Under the pieces are notes generated by a model. It was not told the origin of the DNA and ran no database searches. It saw only the letters and a list, made by a program, of their open reading frames with translations. This document shows, one piece after another, positions 59,526 to 64,000 of a stretch of DNA of 64,000 bases. The position numbers and the translations under genes were made by a program. The stretch spans positions 26,486 to 90,485 of the forward strand of contig NZ_JAHFZZ010000037.1 in the NCBI RefSeq assembly GCF_018603905.1, written 5' to 3'. Origin of the DNA: Nonomuraea sp. NEAU-A123. GTDB taxonomy: Bacteria; Actinomycetota; Actinomycetes; Streptosporangiales; Streptosporangiaceae. Within the stretch, counting starts at the first letter, position 1, and each line of letters begins with the position of its first letter.

Positions 59526-62500
59526 TCAGCCCGCGGTGGCCTTGGCGTAGTGGAACACCTCGGGTGGGAGCCGGTGGTTCAGGCGCCATACGAAACGGAC
59601 AGGCCGTTCACCCTCGTGGCTCTCGTATCGCATGGGACCGGCGTAGGTGTACGGCGGAGCCCCCAGCCCTTCGTCGCGCTTGGACTGCCGGATCAGGAGA
59701 TGAACCGTAGATCCCCCCGTCAGATAGCGGCGAGCGGTGGCGGCCGAGGACCGCAGGGTGCTCTGCGACTCCCACTGGAACAGCTCCTCGCTGATCGCCC
59801 GATCATGGTAGAGCGTGGTGGGGGAGTAGTGGTCCTCGGACTTGTCGATGGTGACGAAGAACAGATCCGCCTGGTGCTCCTCGACGTACTTGACCCCTTC
59901 CCGCATATGCGCAGGCCTGTCGATGCCGAAGGCGGCCAGTACCTCGTTCTTGCTGTAGTGGGCATGGACATGCAACGGCACAACCGGGTCCAGAGGCGGG
60001 GCCACGTGACGGATCCCCGAGCGGAGTACGTCTGCCAGTTCTTTGAGCTCCGCGGCGCGAGCACCCGTGAGTCGCGCGAGCCGGGCCTCCATACCGGAGC
60101 CGGGCTCGCTGCCGCCCCACAACATCGCATCCAGCATGGCCATGAGGCGTAGCTCGCGCGGTGACTGTGGAGTTCGGCCGGCCAGCACCTCGCCTAAGAA
60201 GGCGAGACGCTCCACGTCGTCAATATGCAGCATTCTGCCGAAAGCCCGCCCGAGCCCTTGGTCAGGGGGCGCAGCTTCGAGACCCGCGGTATGCCGCAGG
60301 GAGGCCCAGCCCTGACGGCGTCGGTAGAGATCTTCTACATCCAGCCCGGTCTCCTGTAGGAATCCGGACATACTGACATCACCGAGTTCGCGAAGCTCGC
60401 GCGCCAGATCTCGCCAATTCAGGCTGAGCGCTTGCCGGACGTTCTCGAGGACCAACCGGCGCACATCACGGTCCAGGTCGATCACGCAGCCGGCGGGCAG
60501 CGTCGGAAACCCCTGCTCGATCTCCCGTGCGATTCCGGTACGGCTGGCGCCGGTGAGGGCTCGATACCGCCGGTCGAAGCGGAACTGCTTGTGCTGATGG
60601 CCGACGAAGTCGAGCACGGTGAGGCACGGCTTGTCGTCGGCCAGCCGCAGGCCACGCCCGAGCTGCTGTAGGAAGACAGTGGCGCTGTCGGTGGGGCGCA
60701 GGAAGAGCACAGTGTCGATCTCCGGAACGTCGACGCCCTCGTTGAAGAGATCAACGGTGAACACCGCGTTGACCCGGCGGTCTCTCAGATCTCGTAGCGC
60801 CTGGGAACGTTCGCTTGCCGAACTCTGCGCGGTGACAGCCACCGAGGGAAGCCCGGCTCGGGTGAAGCGGTCGGCCATGAAGCGGGCGTGCTCGATGCTT
60901 ACGCAGAAGCCGATGGCCCGCATCCGCCCAACATCGCCGATCTTGCGGTGTAGCGTCTCCAGCACCACGGCAACGCGGCGGTCGTTACCCGTGTAGACCC
61001 CCGATAGCTGGCCCATGTCATAACCCTGGCCCCGGCGCCAGCCGACCTCACGCAGGTCAGTACCGTCGTGGACGCCGAAATACTGAAACGGGGCCAGGAG
61101 CCCGCGCTCAAGCGCCTCCCACAAGCGCAACTCGGCAGCGATCCGGCCGCCGAACCAGTGTTTGATGTCCTGGCCGTCAGCGCGTTCGGGTGTCGCGGTC
61201 AGCCCCAGGAGTACCTTCGGCCGCGCCGCAGACAGCAGGTGCCGGTATGTGGAGGCTTCGGCATGGTGGAACTCGTCCACGATCACCATGTCGAATGCGT
61301 CCGGGTCCGGCAGCGGGTTGGCGTGCAGCGTCTGGATCGAGGCGAACACGTGCCGCCACTCCTCGGGACGGGCGCCGTCGACGTACAACTCGCCGAACGT
61401 CTCATCCCGCATCACCTGCCGGAAGGTGAGCAGACTCTGCCGCAGGATTTCCGCACGGTGCGCGACGAACAGCAGCGACTCCGCCTGCCCAGCCGCACGC
61501 AGACGCCGGTAGTCCAATGCGGCGACCACGGTCTTGCCGGTGCCCGTGGCCATGACGACCAGGTTCCGCCAGCGGTCGTGGATCTGCCGTTCAGCGGCGA
61601 GCTCGTCGAGGATCTCCTGCTGGTAGGAGTAAGGGCGGACGTCGACGTGCGCAAAGTCGAGCACGATCGTGCGGCCGCCAGCCCGCTCAGCAGACAGGGC
61701 GCGGTCGAGCCGCTCGGCGTCCTGTGCCGGATCGTAGGGCTCGAACGACGGATCACCCCAGTAGTCGTCGAAAGTGGCGGTGAAAGTATCGATCAGGTGG
61801 GGTTGTTCGGCCTGGGCGAGCCGTACGTTCCACTCGAGCCCATGGCTGAGGGCAGTTTGCGACAGGTTGGAGGAGCCCACATAGGCGGTGGACAAGCCGC
61901 TAGCCCGATGAAACAGCCAGGCCTTCGCATGCAGCCTGGTCATCCGGGTGTCGTAGGAGACGCGGATCTCGGCGCCCATGGCGGCCAGTCGGTCCAGCGC
62001 GAGGCGGTCGGTGGCGCCGATATAGGTGGTGGTCACCACTCTCAGCTGGTCGCCGCGCGTGAGGAACTCTTCGATCGCCTCTGCGAGTACCCGTACGCCG
62101 TTCCACTTCACAAACGCGCACAGCAGATCCACGCGGTCGGCGGAGGCCAGCTCGCGCTTGAGCTCATGGCCAATCTCCGGCTGCCCTCTGCCGTTGACCA
62201 GCAACGCGCTACCTGTGAGGGGAACCACTGGACGTGCGGGAAACCGTACTTGGCCAGCCGCGTCCCGGCTCCTGGCGATGCCCAGCAGTTCCTCGGCGGC
62301 CTCCACGAGTTCCTCGGGCGCGGCAGCCTCAGGCACCAGATCGCCGATGAGGTCAGCGATTCGGTTGACGATCTCCACCTGCCGGCCCAGCCGAATAGCG
62401 TCGTTTTCGCCCCGTACGGAACGCAGTGCACGACGGGTGAGCGCGGCCAGATGCCGGGCCAGCGTCTCGTGGGAGTCGGCGATGTCCAATGACCGCCGGT

Positions 62501-62591
62501 CGATTAGCTCGCGATCGGGTATCGCTTGCAGCAGGGCGTCAACCTCACGGGTGATCAGATGTTGGTAGATGCCCGGCTGAAGATCGGTCAC
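59526..62591 (-). CDS. PLD-nuclease/superfamily 2 helicase with DUF3427 domain
   Basis: The 1021-residue product has an N-terminal phospholipase-D-like nuclease domain (about 125-265) with His221-x-Lys223 in RLHAKAWLFHRASG and GSSNLSQTAL. The SF2 helicase has Walker A MATGTGKT (347-354), DEFH box (439-442), GLTATPER (463-470) and QQLGRGLRLAD motif VI. The C-terminal DUF3427 domain (about 860-1015) has HAHYSKNEVLAAFG, KSEDHYSPTTLYHD and WESQSTLRSSAATARRYL. The layout suggests ATP-driven tracking with cleavage. It shares a 96-bp divergent promoter with the SBD-HNH gene. Confidence 0.9.
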   Translation of the reverse strand: MTDLQPGIYQHLITREVDALLQAIPDRELIDRRSLDIADSHETLARHLAALTRRALRSVRGENDAIRLGRQVEIVNRIADLIGDLVPEAAAPEELVEAAEELLGIARSRDAAGQVRFPARPVVPLTGSALLVNGRGQPEIGHELKRELASADRVDLLCAFVKWNGVRVLAEAIEEFLTRGDQLRVVTTTYIGATDRLALDRLAAMGAEIRVSYDTRMTRLHAKAWLFHRASGLSTAYVGSSNLSQTALSHGLEWNVRLAQAEQPHLIDTFTATFDDYWGDPSFEPYDPAQDAERLDRALSAERAGGRTIVLDFAHVDVRPYSYQQEILDELAAERQIHDRWRNLVVMATGTGKTVVAALDYRRLRAAGQAESLLFVAHRAEILRQSLLTFRQVMRDETFGELYVDGARPEEWRHVFASIQTLHANPLPDPDAFDMVIVDEFHHAEASTYRHLLSAARPKVLLGLTATPERADGQDIKHWFGGRIAAELRLWEALERGLLAPFQYFGVHDGTDLREVGWRRGQGYDMGQLSGVYTGNDRRVAVVLETLHRKIGDVGRMRAIGFCVSIEHARFMADRFTRAGLPSVAVTAQSSASERSQALRDLRDRRVNAVFTVDLFNEGVDVPEIDTVLFLRPTDSATVFLQQLGRGLRLADDKPCLTVLDFVGHQHKQFRFDRRYRALTGASRTGIAREIEQGFPTLPAGCVIDLDRDVRRLVLENVRQALSLNWRDLARELRELGDVSMSGFLQETGLDVEDLYRRRQGWASLRHTAGLEAAPPDQGLGRAFGRMLHIDDVERLAFLGEVLAGRTPQSPRELRLMAMLDAMLWGGSEPGSGMEARLARLTGARAAELKELADVLRSGIRHVAPPLDPVVPLHVHAHYSKNEVLAAFGIDRPAHMREGVKYVEEHQADLFFVTIDKSEDHYSPTTLYHDRAISEELFQWESQSTLRSSAATARRYLTGGSTVHLLIRQSKRDEGLGAPPYTYAGPMRYESHEGERPVRFVWRLNHRLPPEVFHYAKATAG

Positions 62592-62687
62592 CTCGGCACT
62601 ATAGGGTGTGGCCGGCTGCGGCGAGATCCGAACGTCAACGACCGTCTGTTCTGACGCGACCGGAAGATCGCCCTACACTGGCCGATC
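62592..62687. promoter_or_regulatory. Divergent promoter of helicase and SBD-HNH genes
   Basis: A 96-bp gap with ACTATAGGGTGTG at 62598-62610. No clear palindrome is seen. Both restriction genes read outward from it, so they are probably expressed together. Confidence 0.35.
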
Positions 62688-63575
62688 GTGGACTGGATCG
62701 AGCGGGTCGCCGAGATCCGGCGCTGGACCAGAGGTGGCGAGCGGGCACCGCACAAGCCGCTCCTCCTCCTGTACGTCCTGGGTCACTTCCAGCGGAACGG
62801 CAACAGGCCCATCCCGTTCAGCGCCGCGGAGGCCGAGCTCAAGAAACTGCTCAAGGAGTACGGCCCACCCCGCGACACCAGCCCCGGCTACCCGTTCCAT
62901 CACCTGACGAGCGACGGCCTCTGGCTGGTCGATACCCGTCACGGCCCAGGCAGCCCGGGCCCAGAGCTGGGTCGGTTGCGCGACAGCCAGGCCAGCGGCC
63001 GCCTCCACCCTGACCTGGCCCGTGCGCTGTCGGAGGAGCCCGGACTGTTAGCCCGGATGGCCCGCTACCTCCTCGACGCCAACTTTGCCCCGTCTCTTCA
63101 GGCAGACCTGTGCCTGCTGGCTGGCCTGGATCTGGAGACGCTGGAAACCGGTGGAGAGATCAGGAAGCCGCCGGTCGTACGCCGTGGCGCGGGCTTTCGC
63201 GACCAGGTGCTCATGGCCTACGAGTACTGCTGCGCATTCTGCTCCTACGACGGCTGGCTGGACGGTGCGGTGGTTGGCTTGGACGCGGCGCACGTGCGTT
63301 GGTGGGCCTTCGACGGCCCCGACGATCTGGCCAACGGGCTGTGCCTGTGCGCGATCCACCACAAGCTGTTCGACAAGGGCGTCCTCGGACTGACCGCAGA
63401 GCGGACTATCGCGGTCTCGGCCAGGTTTGTGGGACGGTCGCAGGCGTCCCGCGATATGGTCCTGATCCTGGCAGGACGCCCGGTACGGGTGCCGCAGTCG
63501 GGCCTGGACGCAGTTGAGCAAGACCACATCGGCTGGCATGGCCGCCAGGTCTTCCGCACACCCGCCCGCGGCTGA
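62688..63575 (+). CDS. SBD-HNH restriction endonuclease (phosphorothioate-DNA-binding type)
   Basis: The 295-residue product has an N-terminal sulfur-binding-domain-like segment (about 1-150): RRWTRGGERAPHKPLLLLYV, then GYPFHHLTSDGLWLVDTR. The HKPLLLLY and YPFxxLxxDGLW motifs are hallmarks of the SBD that recognises phosphorothioated DNA. A C-terminal HNH nuclease has Cys182/Cys185 (CCAFC), His202 (LDAAHVRW), Asn216, Cys219/Cys221 and His225 (LCAIHHKLFD). Known SBD-HNH enzymes cut phosphorothioated foreign DNA. GTG start at 62688. It is a stand-alone version of the ScoMcrA halves with an unlinked SRA-like gene nearby. Confidence 0.85.
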   Translation: MDWIERVAEIRRWTRGGERAPHKPLLLLYVLGHFQRNGNRPIPFSAAEAELKKLLKEYGPPRDTSPGYPFHHLTSDGLWLVDTRHGPGSPGPELGRLRDSQASGRLHPDLARALSEEPGLLARMARYLLDANFAPSLQADLCLLAGLDLETLETGGEIRKPPVVRRGAGFRDQVLMAYEYCCAFCSYDGWLDGAVVGLDAAHVRWWAFDGPDDLANGLCLCAIHHKLFDKGVLGLTAERTIAVSARFVGRSQASRDMVLILAGRPVRVPQSGLDAVEQDHIGWHGRQVFRTPARG

Positions 63576-63938
63576 GGCTATGCAGCTGGTTACCACGCCC
63601 GTGCGGACCACGTTCGCCTTCACGGCCTCATCCGTCCACATCGTCTATCGTTACCGCGCCGAGGCGAGGCAGTTCGAGCCCCCGTTCCAGACCGCCACGG
63701 ACTTCGCCGCGATCGACGCCGATTCTGTCGGGCGGCCACACGTAGCCCAAGGCCGCCCGATCAGGCCGCTATTACGTATCACGACCGCGACCGAGGTTAG
63801 CGCTGTGTGCGGCTGCGGCGTGGACCGAGCGTGCAGGCTGGTCAGCTCTTCGACTGCTTGCAAAGCCTACGTACACAGATTGAATGCGTAGAGTCTTAGC
63901 CTCGTGACGGATCGCTTTTGGTGCGGTACGACCGAGGT
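63576..63938. other. No clear gene (363 bp)
   Basis: No convincing frame on either strand. It separates the SBD-HNH gene from the IS630 transposase start and may include that element's left end. Confidence 0.4.
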
Positions 63939-64000
63939 ATGCGGTACGGGCAAAGGGGTGGGTACACGCCTGCGGAGCAGGAGCGGCGGGAGTGTGTACG
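63939..64000 (+). mobile_element. IS630-family transposase, N-terminal start (runs off window)
   Basis: ATG 63939 opens MRYGQRGGYTPAEQERRECVR and is still open at 64000. MRYxxGGGxTxxEQxRRExVR is the usual start of IS630 transposases, before the winged helix. Completeness of the element cannot be judged. Confidence 0.6.

Noticed and set aside
53302..63575. Complete phosphorothioation system (Dnd/Ssp)
   Set aside because: No cysteine desulfurase, DndC-type reductase or DndD/E-like gene is visible; only a DGQHR-like protein and an SBD-HNH nuclease are present.
63651..63863. Small minus-strand gene of 70 codons
   Set aside because: No ribosome site, no family content, atypical residue mix.

Overview
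The window is high-GC actinobacterial DNA. Many genes start with GTG or TTG, 4-bp ATGA/GTGA stop-start overlaps are frequent, and regulators of the TetR, MarR, XRE, GntR, LuxR and RpiR types are dense. Together with the LAL-type LuxR regulator, two bacterial P450s and the GAF-ANTAR protein, this suggests a filamentous actinomycete, perhaps Streptosporangiales (Nonomuraea-like). That placement is my inference and is not proven by any marker here.

Region 1 (1-18.7 kb) is ordinary accessory chromosome. It holds an epimerase tail, a VOC/ArsR pair, a family 2 glycosyltransferase, a KAS III-like synthase divergent from a TetR regulator, a NarL-type two-component system, an SRPBCC protein, a secreted tripeptidyl-aminopeptidase-like hydrolase, a TetR/P450 pair, a bacterioferritin-like protein, an alpha/beta hydrolase divergent from an XRE regulator, an oxidoreductase, a GAF-ANTAR protein, an IlvD/Edd dehydratase and a large unknown protein.

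Region 2 (18.9-30.4 kb) is more worn. It has a DHFR-like protein, a scar joining two gene fragments, a DJ-1/PfpI protein, a frameshifted AAA/DUF4143 ATPase behind three 16-bp repeats at 23-bp pitch, a MarR/SDR pair, and a DUF4331-TPR-NicO metal transporter operon next to two related secreted proteins.

Region 3 (30.4-41.9 kb) is a histidine-utilisation locus. A QAT-type ABC transporter is divergent from an ammonia-lyase (hutH-like), an RpiR regulator, hutU, an M20 amidohydrolase, hutF and hutI. Near-identical 18-bp palindromes precede the transporter/hutH pair and hutU, so one RpiR regulon probably covers uptake and breakdown. No hutG is visible; the M20 enzyme sits where a deformylase would be expected.

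Region 4 (41.9-51.3 kb) contains gene remnants, an RCC1-repeat secreted protein, a LAL-type LuxR regulator, an HTH38-GbsR regulator, a P450-ABC exporter operon with a frameshifted permease, and a VapBC-type toxin-antitoxin pair.

Region 5 (51.3-64 kb) looks like a defence or mobile island. A GntR cassette and IS630 debris are followed by a DGQHR-like gene divergent from two uncharacterised genes across three evenly spaced palindromes. Next come the 3' half of a tRNA-Tyr (a probable attachment scar), a decayed ISAs1 transposase and a chimeric scar. Last is a modified-DNA restriction cluster: an SRA-like/PD-(D/E)XK protein, a PLD-helicase-DUF3427 protein and an SBD-HNH nuclease. The window ends inside the start of an IS630-type transposase. 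The restriction cluster and the DGQHR locus are the best candidates for an undescribed system.
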